Shown one piece after another: positions 53,597 through 62,991 of a stretch of DNA of 64,000 nt. Numbering within the stretch: the stretch's first letter is position 1; every line of letters starts with the position of its first letter. The translations under genes were made by a program, and so were the position numbers. Below the pieces are notes generated by a model. That model worked only from the letters and a program-made list of their open reading frames with translations. It did no database searches and was not told the origin of the DNA. The stretch is from Micromonospora cabrerizensis (lineage in GTDB: Bacteria; Actinomycetota; Actinomycetes; Mycobacteriales; Micromonosporaceae): the NCBI RefSeq assembly GCF_022230955.1, contig NZ_JAKKFI010000063.1:1-64000 (forward strand). The letters run 5' to 3'.

Positions 53597-55282
53597 GTGG
53601 CCGTGGCGAACGAGCTGCTACTGAACTCGGTCCGGGTACGACGACCCGCCTCGGCGGGCGCGCCGCTCTACTGCGACGCGCTGGAGTACGGGCTGACCGG
53701 TGACGGCGCGACCAACGACCAACCGGCGCTGGCCGCCCTCGTGGACCGTCTCGGTGCCGGCTACGCCTCGGACGGGCGGGCCCGGGTGATCTACTGCCCA
53801 CCGGGCATCTACTCGATCCGGGACGCGGGCACGGTGTGGCGCAGCGGCGTGTCGCTGATCGGGGCCGGCCCTGCGGCGACCCGGTTCATGCTCAGCAACG
53901 AGGGCAACCGGGCCGACCCGACGCCGCTGGCCTTCTGGACCACCGTGCAGCACGGCGCGGACCGGGACCGGCACATCGCCGACTGCACCTTCTCCGACTT
54001 CCAGATCGACGGCTCCGGCGTCGCTATGGCCGAGTACAGCTACCTGGCCAAGGGGCTCGGCCTCCAGTACGTGGTGCGGGGCGTCTTCCGCAACCTTTAC
54101 ATCCACCACACCGCCGCGACCGGGTTGGGCTGCGACTTCCTCCAGGACTCGCTGATCGACGGCGTGGTGGTGGTCGGCTGTGGTCGCCTCGACAACGGCG
54201 AGCAGATCGGCGGCGCCGGCATCGGGGTCGGTATCGGCGGGTGGGGCCCGATGGAGCGGCTGACCATCGCCAACTGCACCACCCTGGCCAACGGCACCAA
54301 CGGCATCTTCCTGGAGCTGCAGAAGGACTACTGGGAACCGCCGCGCGGCTACCGCATCATCGGCTGCCACAGTCAGGGCAACCGGTTCGGCATCTCCGAC
54401 TGGGGTGCGGACGGACTGATCGTCTCGGCCTGCACGATGACCGGCAACCTGGAGACCGGCTTCGACGTGTCGTCGCAGGGCACCTCGTCGGTGGCCGGCC
54501 GGGGTGGGCTGCTCACCGACTGCGTCATCGACGGCAACCTGCGCGACGGGGTCAGCATCGGCAACAGCCCCGGCCCGTACACCGTGCGGGGCAACCGGAT
54601 CAGCGGCAACGGCCAGCACGGCTATCACACGCAGGACCTCGGGCGCGGCTACCGGGGCGCGATCCGCGACGTGGTGATCGAGAGCAACGAGATCTGGGGC
54701 AACGGGTTGGACGCGGTCCGCGTCGACCACCAGATGACCGACGCGGTGGTGCTCAACAACCGGATCCGCAACAACGGGCGACAGTACGCCGAAGGCACCG
54801 GCGGGACGGGCGATGCCGTGCGCTACGACGAGCGCTCCCTGGTGGACCGTTCGGCCACCTGGCCGCACGACGGGCACCGGGGCAAGGTGCTGCGGGTCGG
54901 GCGGGCCGTTGCCATGGTCGCCTCCAACACCGGCGACGAACTCACCCTCGCCCCGGTCCGGCCGGACGCGTTCAGCGCGTGGAGCGGGGACATCCCGCCA
55001 CCGGGATGTGGGTACGAACTCGCTGCCGCACCGGAGCTGCGGGCCGGCATCACCATCGACGCGCCGTTCGACTCGGCCACCATCCGCGGCAACCGGATCT
55101 GGGACAACCACGACCACCAGACCCAGACGCACGGGCTGTGGATCACCGACCGGGGTAGTTGCGTGGACTGCCGGGTCGAGGACAACGACCTCGCCGGCAA
55201 CGCCGACGAGGGGATGCGGCTGGACACCCCGCCGGTGGGCGGACGCTGGCGCGACAACCACGTCGACAGCGACTGGACCTGA
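53597..55282 (+). CDS. Right-handed beta-helix (pectate-lyase-like) protein
   Basis: A 561-residue protein with a parallel beta-helix. The N-terminal motif YGLTGDGATNDQPALAALVD is typical of pectate-lyase-3/epimerase-like proteins, and many coils of the G-N-x-I/V-x-x-N type follow (for example GNRISGNGQHGYH and LNNRIRNNGRQ). GTG at 53597 has AAGGGAGCC upstream. A short N-terminus shows no clear signal peptide, so export is uncertain. It may bind or cleave polysaccharide. Confidence 0.8.
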   Translation: MAVANELLLNSVRVRRPASAGAPLYCDALEYGLTGDGATNDQPALAALVDRLGAGYASDGRARVIYCPPGIYSIRDAGTVWRSGVSLIGAGPAATRFMLSNEGNRADPTPLAFWTTVQHGADRDRHIADCTFSDFQIDGSGVAMAEYSYLAKGLGLQYVVRGVFRNLYIHHTAATGLGCDFLQDSLIDGVVVVGCGRLDNGEQIGGAGIGVGIGGWGPMERLTIANCTTLANGTNGIFLELQKDYWEPPRGYRIIGCHSQGNRFGISDWGADGLIVSACTMTGNLETGFDVSSQGTSSVAGRGGLLTDCVIDGNLRDGVSIGNSPGPYTVRGNRISGNGQHGYHTQDLGRGYRGAIRDVVIESNEIWGNGLDAVRVDHQMTDAVVLNNRIRNNGRQYAEGTGGTGDAVRYDERSLVDRSATWPHDGHRGKVLRVGRAVAMVASNTGDELTLAPVRPDAFSAWSGDIPPPGCGYELAAAPELRAGITIDAPFDSATIRGNRIWDNHDHQTQTHGLWITDRGSCVDCRVEDNDLAGNADEGMRLDTPPVGGRWRDNHVDSDWT

Positions 55283-55383
55283 GCGACCGCGCGGCGGCGT
55301 TCACCCGGCTGCGTTCACCCGGCGGCGGCGTTCACCCCGCCCTCGGCCCTCGGCCGGTGGCGGCGGTCGGTGGTGAGACGAGG

Positions 55384-55419
55384 AGCGGCGGCGACCGGAG
55401 TGATCCGGTCGCCGCCGCT
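55384..55419. terminator. Bidirectional hairpin terminator
   Basis: A perfect 16-bp stem, AGCGGCGGCGACCGGA at 55384-55399 and its complement at 55404-55419, with a GTGA loop. It lies between the convergent beta-helix and PKD-protein genes. Confidence 0.85.
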
Positions 55420-55434
55420 GTCATCGTGAGCTGG

Positions 55435-57522
55435 TCAGCCGGCCAGGCCGGCCACCGGGGTCGGGTCCAGCACGACCGTGGCCGAGCCCGACTGCGCGGG
55501 TGAGCCCGCGTCGGTGTACTCGGCGACGAACACCGCGGTCAGGTTGTCCGCGCCGCTGTGCCCACCGTCCAGGAAGGTGGGAATGGTCCCGGAGCAACCC
55601 GTCGAGGTGGAGAGCGGGTGCCCGTGCTCGTCGTGCCCGAGCACGTAGGTGACCTTCACCCGGGAGCAGTCCACCGGCAGGTCGTCGGTGACCTTCACCT
55701 CGTACGCGACCGTCTGCCCGAACTGGAACGGCTGCCCCTCCTCCGGGGTGACGAACTCGACCACCGGAGCGGTCGGCCCGACCACCAGCGGCAGGGTCGC
55801 CGAGGCGGAGCGTCCGGTGCGGTCGGTGACCTTCAGCGTCGGCGTGTACGAGCCGTTCTCCGGGAACGTCCAGCTCGCGTTCGGAGCGGTGCTGTCCACC
55901 GAACCGTCCGCGTTGAAGTCCCACGCGTAGCTGAGCTTGTCACCGTCCGGGTCGGTGGTGCCGGCGCTGGAGAACGCGACGGTCAGCGGGGCCTGCCCAA
56001 CGGTCGGCGTGCCGCTGATCTTCGGGATCGGCGTCCGGTTGCCCCGGACGAAGTCGATCCGGGACAGCTGGGCGTCCGGGTTCTCGGCGAAGTAGCCGTC
56101 ACCGTACTCCAGCACGTAGAGCGCGCCGTCCGGGCCGAACTCCATGTCCATCGGGTTGTCCACCACCAGCGACGGCGCCACCGGAAGGATGTCCTTCACG
56201 TCGCCGTCCTCGTCGAGGCGGAACTCCTTGATGTAGTCGCGGGACCACTCGTAGAACAGCGGCACCCCGTCGTAGTAGGCCGGCCAGCGGGTACGCGACG
56301 TGCTGGTCCCGTCGTAGTCGTACGCCGGGCCGCCCATCGGGGAGATGCCACCGGTGCCCAGCTGCGGGAACTCGGCCGAGGCGGCAGCCGCATACCAGAC
56401 CTGCGGCTGCTCGACCGGCGGCAGCACGCGCTTGCCGGTGTTGCGCGGTGACTCGTTGACCGGGCGCTTGCAGTTGAACTTGGCGCCGGACTCGCCGGTG
56501 GCGAAGTCGTAGTCGCGGTAGGCGATCGTCGGCGACACGCAGTACGGCCAGCCGTAGTTCGCCGGCTTGTCGACGAGCATCCACCGGCCGTGCCCGGCCG
56601 GGCCGCGCTCCGGGCTCGGATTGGAGGCGTCCGGAGAATAGTCGCCCACGTACACGTTGTCGGTACGCCGGTCGACGGCGAACCGGAACGCGTTGCGCAG
56701 CCCCATCGCGTAGATCTCCGGGCGGGTCTGCGCCGTGCCCGGCTTGAACAGGTTGCCGGAGGGCACCGTGTAGCCGCCACCGTTCTTCACCTTGATGCGC
56801 AGCAGCTTGCCGCGCAGGTCGTTGGTGTTGGCCGAGGTGCGCTGGGCGTCGTACGCCGGGTGGCGGTCGGCCCGCTCGTCGATCGGGATGTAGCCGTCGG
56901 AGGCGAACGGGTTGCTGTCGTCACCGGTCGACAGGTACAGGTTGCCCTTGCTGTCGAAGTCGATCTGGCCGCCGACGTGGCAGCAGATGCCCCGGTCGGT
57001 GGGCACGTCGATGATCTGCTGCTCGCTGGCGAGGTTGAGCTTCATCCCGTCCAGCTTGAACCGGGACAGCCGCAGCGCGCCCTTGAACCGCTCCCAGTCC
57101 GCCTCGGTGCCGGTCTCCGGCGCGTCCCCCTCGTTGACGCCGGGGGTCGCCGGGTCGTCCACCGGCGTGTTCATCGGCGGCGAGTAGTAGAGGTAGACCC
57201 ACTTGTTCTGGGCGAAGTTCGGGTCGATGGCGACCCCCTGCAGCCCTTCCTCGTCGTGCTCGTACACGGGGATGTCGGCGGCGAGGGTGTTCAGCCCGGT
57301 GCGCGGGTCGTGGATGCGGACCTCGCCGGTGCGGGAGGTGTGCAGCACCCGCAGGTCGGGCAGGACGGCGAGGCTCATCGGCTCGCCCGGGAAGTCGTTC
57401 AGTGTCACTTTCTGGAAGCTGCTGTCCGGCGGCGCGGCCGGTGCGGCGGCCGCTGCCGACGGTGGTACGACCAGACCGGCCGTCACCAGCAGCAGGGCGG
57501 ACACGAATGCGGTTCTGTTCAT
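55435..57522 (-). CDS. Secreted glucose/sorbosone-dehydrogenase-like PKD protein
   Basis: A 695-residue exported protein with a signal peptide (FVSALLLVTAGLVV then Ala-rich). Residues ~45-490 form a beta-propeller like PQQ-dependent glucose/sorbosone dehydrogenases (EEGLQGVAIDPNFAQN, CCHVGGQIDFDSKGNLYLSTGD). A PKD domain follows (about 520-610, DPDGDKLSYAWDFNADG), and then a C-terminal beta domain. ATG at 57522. It is coupled with the TIM-barrel gene upstream on the same strand. It probably acts on a carbohydrate outside the cell. Confidence 0.85.
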   Translation of the reverse strand: MNRTAFVSALLLVTAGLVVPPSAAAAAPAAPPDSSFQKVTLNDFPGEPMSLAVLPDLRVLHTSRTGEVRIHDPRTGLNTLAADIPVYEHDEEGLQGVAIDPNFAQNKWVYLYYSPPMNTPVDDPATPGVNEGDAPETGTEADWERFKGALRLSRFKLDGMKLNLASEQQIIDVPTDRGICCHVGGQIDFDSKGNLYLSTGDDSNPFASDGYIPIDERADRHPAYDAQRTSANTNDLRGKLLRIKVKNGGGYTVPSGNLFKPGTAQTRPEIYAMGLRNAFRFAVDRRTDNVYVGDYSPDASNPSPERGPAGHGRWMLVDKPANYGWPYCVSPTIAYRDYDFATGESGAKFNCKRPVNESPRNTGKRVLPPVEQPQVWYAAAASAEFPQLGTGGISPMGGPAYDYDGTSTSRTRWPAYYDGVPLFYEWSRDYIKEFRLDEDGDVKDILPVAPSLVVDNPMDMEFGPDGALYVLEYGDGYFAENPDAQLSRIDFVRGNRTPIPKISGTPTVGQAPLTVAFSSAGTTDPDGDKLSYAWDFNADGSVDSTAPNASWTFPENGSYTPTLKVTDRTGRSASATLPLVVGPTAPVVEFVTPEEGQPFQFGQTVAYEVKVTDDLPVDCSRVKVTYVLGHDEHGHPLSTSTGCSGTIPTFLDGGHSGADNLTAVFVAEYTDAGSPAQSGSATVVLDPTPVAGLAG

Positions 57523-57543
57523 CAAATGGTCCCCCGAGGTGTT

Positions 57544-58500
57544 TCAGTACCGGAGTGAAGCGAGAAAGTCGAAGCCGACCCGGGCGGTGTCCAGGGCGTC
57601 GGCGGGGGAGCGTGGCGGAGTGCCCGCGTCGTCGCGCTCCACGATGTACTCCTCGATGCCGGCCTCACGTTCGTGCGCGAAGATCCGACCGAAGTCGATG
57701 AGGCCGTCGCCGAGGTCGGCGAAACCGCCCTCGACGTCGAGGTCCTTGACGTGCACCTGGCGGATCCGGCCGCGGTTGGCCCGGATCACGTCGACCGGGT
57801 CGTGCGCGCCCCGCCAGGTCCAGTAGAGGTCGAGCTCGAAGTGCACCAGCCGGGGGTCGGTCTCCCCGGTGAGGATGTCGAACCCGGTCGAGCCGTCGGT
57901 CAACGGCACGAACTCCAGTTGGTGGTTGTGGTAGCCGAAGTCGAGCCCGGCGCGTTCGGCCATCCGGCCGGCCTTGTTCAGGTCGCGCGCCAGGGCCCGG
58001 TAGACGTTGGGGTCCCGGATGGCCTGGCCGCTCGCGTCCCGACCGAAGTACGGGTGGACGATCTTCTTGCAACCCACGACGTTCGCGTCGGCGAGGGCCT
58101 GCTCCCAGGTGGCGGCGTCGAACGGCTGCGGGATGCCGGTGTGCCCGGAGGTGGCGCGCAACCCGGCCTCGTCGAGCGCCGTCCGGAACTGCGCGGCGGT
58201 GCGTCCGACGAAACCGGCGTGCTCCACCCGCCGGTAGCCGATCCGGCGCAGCGCGTCCAGGGTGCCGGGCAGGTCGGCGGCAAGTTGGTCACGCAGCGTG
58301 TAGAGCTGAATGCTGATCCGGTCCACGGGAACCCGGCGCCGGCCGTGGGACTGCGCGGCGGGGGCGGCGGTGGCCGGAGCGGCGAACATACCGGCAGCGC
58401 CGACGGCAGCGGCGGACACGGTCGCGGCGCGCAGAACCGCACGCCGGCTGACCGGCTCGGACACCGCTGTCGGCTCCGGTTGGTTGATCTGTTGATCCAT
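57544..58500 (-). CDS. Tat-exported xylose-isomerase-like TIM-barrel protein
   Basis: A 318-residue sugar-phosphate isomerase/epimerase-type TIM barrel (AP-endonuclease-2 superfamily). The twin-arginine signal is SRRAVLRAATVSAAAVGAAG, cleaved after an Ala-rich stretch. Barrel features are ISIQLYTLRDQLAADL, YHNHQLEF and HVKDLDVEGGF, with His and Glu/Asp metal ligands. It lies 21 bp upstream of the PKD/dehydrogenase-like protein, and such pairs are common in actinomycete sugar-turnover loci. ATG at 58500. Confidence 0.87.
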   Translation of the reverse strand: MDQQINQPEPTAVSEPVSRRAVLRAATVSAAAVGAAGMFAAPATAAPAAQSHGRRRVPVDRISIQLYTLRDQLAADLPGTLDALRRIGYRRVEHAGFVGRTAAQFRTALDEAGLRATSGHTGIPQPFDAATWEQALADANVVGCKKIVHPYFGRDASGQAIRDPNVYRALARDLNKAGRMAERAGLDFGYHNHQLEFVPLTDGSTGFDILTGETDPRLVHFELDLYWTWRGAHDPVDVIRANRGRIRQVHVKDLDVEGGFADLGDGLIDFGRIFAHEREAGIEEYIVERDDAGTPPRSPADALDTARVGFDFLASLRY

Positions 58501-58884
58501 GGTGGTGGTCCCTTCCTGACGGCTGGCATGCCGTCGACGGCAGTCGACCTGGCTGCCGTCGCCCGGACGCGCCGAACCGGCCGGAGCGTGGCTCCGGCTG
58601 GACGGTGAGGGACGGCGCTCGGGCGCGGCCCGGACCCATCGGGGGGCGGAACGCGGCGACCCGGCAGGGTGGCGGCAGGCTGATCGACGAATGGGCAACC
58701 CTCTATCTAGATCGTGACCTTACCCTTGCCTCCGGACGAAGGCAAAGCTTCGTCGCGTTCGGCAGAAGTTTCGCTCCAACTGACAAAAGTCCGCCCCCGA
58801 GGTGCGCCGGCCGGCCTGACCTTCTACTTCCTCGCCCGCCGAGCGGCGCCGAGCGGCGCCGGGCCGGGCGCAGGCCGGAGCGCG

Positions 58885-58959
58885 CTGGGCCGGGCCTCGC
58901 TGGGCCGGGCCTCGCCGGGCCGGGCCTCGCCGGGCCGGGCCGCGCCGGGCCGGGCCGCG
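58885..58959. repeat. Five-copy 15-bp tandem repeat
   Basis: Five head-to-tail copies of a 15-bp unit, CTGGGCCGGGCCTCG and close variants, run from 58885 to 58959. They lie in a non-coding region. Being a multiple of three, the repeat makes long Arg-Pro-Gly-Ala frames on the minus strand that are not genes. Confidence 0.85.
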
Positions 58960-58994
58960 TCCGGGAAGCCTGATCCACTCGCGTTCACGGAACT

Positions 58995-59023
58995 CGGGGT
59001 GTCCGGACGTCCCGGACACCCCG
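58995..59023. terminator. Hairpin with 12-bp perfect stem
   Basis: Arms CGGGGTGTCCGG at 58995-59006 and its complement at 59012-59023 surround a 5-nt loop. It is 290 bp before the transpeptidase start and not close behind any gene, so it may be a terminator for read-through, or an operator. Confidence 0.5.
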
Positions 59024-59315
59024 ATTCTCCGGAAGACGAGTCGATCATGAGTGCCGCGTAACCGCCACACGCCTCGTTGACGACGCTTCCCCCACAGGCG
59101 CGACCAGACGCCCGTCATTCGGACAGTCGGTGTGGCGGTCGCTCAAGCAGAGCAAAGGGCATGACACGGGCTGGTTGAACGCCTCATCCGCCAACCGGAA
59201 CATTGGCGGAAAATGCGTCGATAAATGCGCCGACGATTATTTGCGAATGCCCTGGACGCCCCTGTCGGGGAAGCGAGAATGTGACGGAGGGAAGTCAAAA
59301 ACGGGGGGACTGAAC

Positions 59316-60584
59316 ATGACGTCTAGGCGGCGATTGACGATGTTGGCGGTAACCATCGCAGCCGCACCACTCGTCCTGGGTGGGTGCACCGCCAACCGGG
59401 AGTCGGCGACCGGTTCGGCCAAGGGGCACGCCGCCCCACCGGAACTCGCCGTGACACCGGGGGACAAGACCCGCGACGTGCCGGTCAGCGCCGAGGTGGG
59501 CACCGTGGTCAAGGGTGGCCGGGTCACTGGCGTACGCCTCACCGACGACAAGGGCAAGCAGGTCAACGCCGAGCCCCGCGAGGACGGCTCGGGCTGGGTG
59601 CCGAGCGCGCCGCTGCAACCGCGCCGGACGTACACCGCGGAGGTGACCGCGACCGGTGACTCCGGTGCCACCACCACTCGCACCACCACGTTCACCACGA
59701 TGGCGAAATCCACCAAACCGCAGATCACCAGCACCCTCTATTTCGTCGGTAATCGGACGTACGGCACGGCGATGCCGGTAACCGTCGCGTTCGACCCGGC
59801 AATTCCGAAAGAGGCCAGGGCGGATGTCCAGCGGCGGTTGTTCGTGAAGACGAATCCACCGCAGCCGGGCGCCTGGTCGTGGATCGAGGACGGAACTCAG
59901 GTCTATTACCGGGCACCCGATTTCTGGAAGCCGGGGACCACGATCAGCGTCCGGGCCGGTCTGGAGGGTCTGCCGATCGGGAAGGACCGGGTCGGCGACT
60001 CCGAGCGGACCGCGACCTCCAAGATCGGGCGCCAGGTCTCGCTGGAGATCGACAACGCCACCAAGCAGATGACGGTGCTGCAGGACGGCAAGCAGGCCCG
60101 GCGGATCCCGGTCAGCCTGGGTAAGCCGAGCACGCCGAGTTCCAGCGGCAAGATGGTGATCATGGAGAAGCACGACCGGACCACCTTCGACACCCGGGGT
60201 GAGCCCAACGGCGGGTACGTGGTCGACGTCGACGACGCGCAGCGCTACACCTGGGGTGGCGAGTTCATCCACTCCGCCCCGTGGTCGGAGGGGGACCAGG
60301 GAAACACCAACGTCTCCCACGGCTGCGCCAACGTCTCCGCCACCGCGGCCGACTGGTTGATGGGGGTGACCCAGGTCGGTGACCTGGTCACCGTCAAGGG
60401 CACCGAGGTGGAGTTGCAGCCGGGCAACGGCTGGACGGCGTGGAACGTGAGCTGGGACGAGTACGTCCGGGGCAGCGCCCTGCCGGTGCCGCCCGGGCTC
60501 AAGCCCGCGCCGGCCGCCCCGGCGCACCCGGGCGCGGTGGCCGGCGGGTCGCCCGCCCCGGCACCCTCGGTCAGCGGTCGCTGA
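59316..60584 (+). CDS. L,D-transpeptidase lipoprotein (LdtMt2-like)
   Basis: A 422-residue cell-wall L,D-transpeptidase making 3-3 peptidoglycan cross-links. It has a lipoprotein signal (RRLTMLAVTIAAAPLVLGGC, lipidated Cys24), two Ig-like domains (about 45-130 and 140-240) and a YkuD catalytic domain with HSAPWSEGDQG and the nucleophile motif SHGCANVS. A Pro/Ala tail follows. ATG at 59316 is preceded by GGGGGGAC. It acts on the outer face of the membrane and is a likely carbapenem target. Confidence 0.92.
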   Translation: MTSRRRLTMLAVTIAAAPLVLGGCTANRESATGSAKGHAAPPELAVTPGDKTRDVPVSAEVGTVVKGGRVTGVRLTDDKGKQVNAEPREDGSGWVPSAPLQPRRTYTAEVTATGDSGATTTRTTTFTTMAKSTKPQITSTLYFVGNRTYGTAMPVTVAFDPAIPKEARADVQRRLFVKTNPPQPGAWSWIEDGTQVYYRAPDFWKPGTTISVRAGLEGLPIGKDRVGDSERTATSKIGRQVSLEIDNATKQMTVLQDGKQARRIPVSLGKPSTPSSSGKMVIMEKHDRTTFDTRGEPNGGYVVDVDDAQRYTWGGEFIHSAPWSEGDQGNTNVSHGCANVSATAADWLMGVTQVGDLVTVKGTEVELQPGNGWTAWNVSWDEYVRGSALPVPPGLKPAPAAPAHPGAVAGGSPAPAPSVSGR

Positions 60585-60597
60585 GTCACCGCCGCGA

Positions 60598-60646
60598 GCC
60601 CTCGGGGCCGGCCCGCCACCGCGGCGGACCGGCCCCGCCGCGAGGG
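60598..60646 (+). terminator. Branched hairpin terminator after transpeptidase
   Basis: Outer arms GCCCTCG (60598-60604) and CGAGGGC (60640-60646) and inner arms GGGGCCGG and CCGGCCCC form a long GC-rich fold 14 bp after the stop. It sits between the convergent transpeptidase and SMP-30-like genes. Confidence 0.6.
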
Positions 60647-60678
60647 CCGCGCCGACCTGCCAGCAGGGGGCGGGGCCA

Positions 60679-61695
60679 TCATCCCAGGGGTACGCGGGCC
60701 ACCCCGGTCCCGACCAGGCTGCCCAGCCAGAGGTGGTCGCCGTGCTGGCGTACCCCGGTGATCATCCGGTAGTGGCCGGTCGGGCCGTGCAGCGTCCGGC
60801 GGACCGTGCCGTCGCCGTCGACCAGCGCGACCAGCCCGTAGCGGCGTGGCTGTGGCTGCATCGCGTCGGGCAGCAGCGCGGCGATCTGGCGCAGTCGCGG
60901 GTGCGGCAGCAACCGTTCGGCGATCGGCACCCGTGGGCTGGGCAGGGCGATCCAGTACGTCCCGTCGCCCACCGCGGCGAGATTGTCCGGGTACGCGGGC
61001 AGGTCGGCCAGGATCCGGACGCCGCCGCCCAGCTCGACGCGGAGCAGACGGTGGGTGCTGGTCTCGACGAGCATCAGGGCCGACTCGTCCGGGGTCAGCG
61101 CGATCCCGTTGGGGAAGTACAGCCCGTCGGCCACCACCTCGGTGCGACGGCTGCCCGGGTGGTAGGCCAGCACCCGGCCGTTGGGGCGGTGCTCCAGCAG
61201 GTCCCGTTTCCAGTGCGACACCGGAAACCGGTCGGAGCTGTCGGTGAAGTAGATGGTGCCGTCGCGGCTTACCGTCGCGTTGTTGGCCAGGTGCACCGGG
61301 GGCGTCGTCCCGGTCAGCTCGCGAACCGTGCCGTCGGGCGTGACCCGCAGCAACCCCCGGTACGCGTCGCAGACCACCAGCGCCTCACCGGACTGGTCCA
61401 GCTCGATGCCGAGCGGCCGGCCACCGGTCTCGGCCAGCAGCCGGGGTCGGGTGCCGGCCGGCGCGTCGACCGGCCACCACCAGAGCCGACCCTCCTCGTC
61501 GCCGCTGATCACCCGTCCGGAGTGGTCGACCAGCACGTCCTCCGGGCCGACGGCGCCGTCGGGAAGGGGCAGCACCTCGGCCTGGTCGAGCCGGCGGTCG
61601 GTGGGGGCCCACTGCCCGGCCAGCGCCGGGGGGACGGTCGCCGGCTCGCGGACGGGACGGATCAGCCGGGGCGGCCGGGGCCGGGGGATCAGCAT
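60679..61695 (-). CDS. SMP-30/strictosidine-synthase-like beta-propeller
   Basis: A 338-residue six-bladed beta-propeller of the SMP-30/gluconolactonase and strictosidine-synthase-like group. Diagnostic segments are GPEDVLVDHSGRVISGDEEG, LANNATVSRDGTIYFTDSS and YFPNGIALTPDESALMLVETS with the metal-binding Asn/Asp residues. ATG at 61695 is preferred over an upstream codon. It probably hydrolyses a lactone or ester; the substrate is unknown. Confidence 0.85.
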   Translation of the reverse strand: MLIPRPRPPRLIRPVREPATVPPALAGQWAPTDRRLDQAEVLPLPDGAVGPEDVLVDHSGRVISGDEEGRLWWWPVDAPAGTRPRLLAETGGRPLGIELDQSGEALVVCDAYRGLLRVTPDGTVRELTGTTPPVHLANNATVSRDGTIYFTDSSDRFPVSHWKRDLLEHRPNGRVLAYHPGSRRTEVVADGLYFPNGIALTPDESALMLVETSTHRLLRVELGGGVRILADLPAYPDNLAAVGDGTYWIALPSPRVPIAERLLPHPRLRQIAALLPDAMQPQPRRYGLVALVDGDGTVRRTLHGPTGHYRMITGVRQHGDHLWLGSLVGTGVARVPLG

Positions 61696-61878
61696 TCGCC
61701 TATTCTCCACCGCCACTGTCGGCGGCCACCGGATCACCGCTCACGCGGCGCGCCGGTGTCCTGTCCCGGCCTCCACCCTGAGGGGGATGGGCAGCACCTC
61801 GGGGTATGACCCTGGGCGTACCCGGAATCACTCCGCGGAGGGGCGAAACTGTCGGGGGTGGGGGCTAGATTTCTGGGC

Positions 61879-62265
61879 ATGGAAGAGCACAGCGACCGGC
61901 TCGACGTGCAGCTCAGCGTGGGTGACCAGGTGGTCCTCATGCGGGTGGCCGGCGAGGTCGACATCGCCACGGTCGCCGCGTTCCGTTCCGCCCTGTGGTC
62001 CGCGCCGGTCCGTCCGGTGCTCCAGGTGGATCTGTCCGAGCTGCGGCTGCTCTCCGCCGCCGGCGTCCGCACCCTGCTCGCCGCGCATCTGCGCGTCCGG
62101 GCCCGCGGTGGCGAGCTGGTCCTGGTCGACCCGAGCCCGGTGGTGGCGCGGGTGCTGCGCGCGACCGGGCTGCACCGCGTGATGCCGATCCTGGAGCCGG
62201 CCCGGGTGGTCGAGGCGGCCCGCCGCCCGACGGCCGCGACCGCGCACCTGCAACTGGTCGCCTGA
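61879..62265 (+). CDS. STAS-domain anti-sigma-factor antagonist
   Basis: A 128-residue STAS protein of the SpoIIAA/BldG type. The conserved phosphorylation-site region reads DLSELRLLSAAGVRTLL, with Ser preceding AAG. It would sequester an anti-sigma kinase when unphosphorylated. ATG at 61879; an upstream GTG at 61858 is a weaker option. It is a single gene with no neighbouring kinase. Confidence 0.87.
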   Translation: MEEHSDRLDVQLSVGDQVVLMRVAGEVDIATVAAFRSALWSAPVRPVLQVDLSELRLLSAAGVRTLLAAHLRVRARGGELVLVDPSPVVARVLRATGLHRVMPILEPARVVEAARRPTAATAHLQLVA

Positions 62266-62320
62266 CCTCAACGCACGGTGGGGCCGCCGACGCGAGCCGG
62301 CGACCCCCTCCGACAGTCGG

Positions 62321-62713
62321 TCAGCTCACGCCGAGCAGGTCGACGATGAAGATCAGCGTCTCGCCCGGCGCGATGACGCCGCCTGCGCCCCGGTCGCCGT
62401 AACCGAGGTGCGGCGGGATGGTGAGACGGCGGCGGCCGCCGACACGCATGCCCACGACGCCCCGGTCCCAACCGGCGATGACCTGGCCGCCGCCCAGCGG
62501 GAACTCGAACGCCTCACCCCGGTTCCAGGACGAGTCGAACTCGCCGCCGGTGGAGTGCGACACGCCGACGTAGTGCACGCTGACCAGCTGGCCCGCCTCG
62601 GCCTGCGGGCCGTCGCCCACGGTGATGTCCTCGATCACGAGGTCGGCCGGCGGTGCTCCCTCGATCGGGCCCACCTCGGGCTTGCCCGATCGGGCGCCTG
62701 CTGCCTGGTTCAT
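62321..62713 (-). CDS. FKBP-type peptidyl-prolyl isomerase
   Basis: A 130-residue single-domain FKBP. The fold signatures are VHYVGVSHSTGGEFDSSWNRG, GGGQVIAGWDRGVVGMRVGG and IPPHLGYGDRGAGG. No signal peptide, so it is cytoplasmic and assists protein folding. ATG at 62713. Confidence 0.92.
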   Translation of the reverse strand: MNQAAGARSGKPEVGPIEGAPPADLVIEDITVGDGPQAEAGQLVSVHYVGVSHSTGGEFDSSWNRGEAFEFPLGGGQVIAGWDRGVVGMRVGGRRRLTIPPHLGYGDRGAGGVIAPGETLIFIVDLLGVS

Positions 62714-62991
62714 GCGCGGATCTCCTGCCGTTTTGGGTGATGTGTCCGGTCACCGTCGATCCTGCCGGATCGCCCCCCACCGATGTGCGGCGGACCCGCC
62801 ACCTGCTCGATCGCCCGACGCGACGCGCGGCTGGCGGCCGGGTCGACGGCCACGACGAGCCCCAAAGCCCGGCCCGACGTCGCGGGACTTCGTCCGACCG
62901 CCGACGCCGGGCCGGGCGTACGCCTAGGCTCGGGAAACAGCCGGCCGACGGTGTGGCGGGCGGTGCACCGTGGTCGATGCGGAGGGCGTCG

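Larger units (their letters stand above)
58501..59315. other. 815-bp intergenic region with repeats and hairpin
   Basis: No convincing gene. The region between the divergent TIM-barrel and L,D-transpeptidase genes has an AT-richer patch at 58690-58800 that may hold the leftward promoter, a GC-rich repeat array at 58885-58959, a hairpin at 58995-59023, and an AT-richer stretch at 59190-59310 with the transpeptidase promoter and its GGAGG site. Open frames across the repeats are Pro/Ala/Gly-Arg artefacts. Confidence 0.7.

Noticed and set aside
53618..55261. Minus-strand frame of about 547 codons opposite the beta-helix gene
   Set aside because: The plus-strand frame has the pectate-lyase-like motif and repeated coils; the reverse reading has no recognisable features.
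58605..58973. Pro/Gly/Ala-rich open frames over the 15-bp repeats
   Set aside because: They are created by a GC-rich array whose length is a multiple of three; no ribosome site, no domain.
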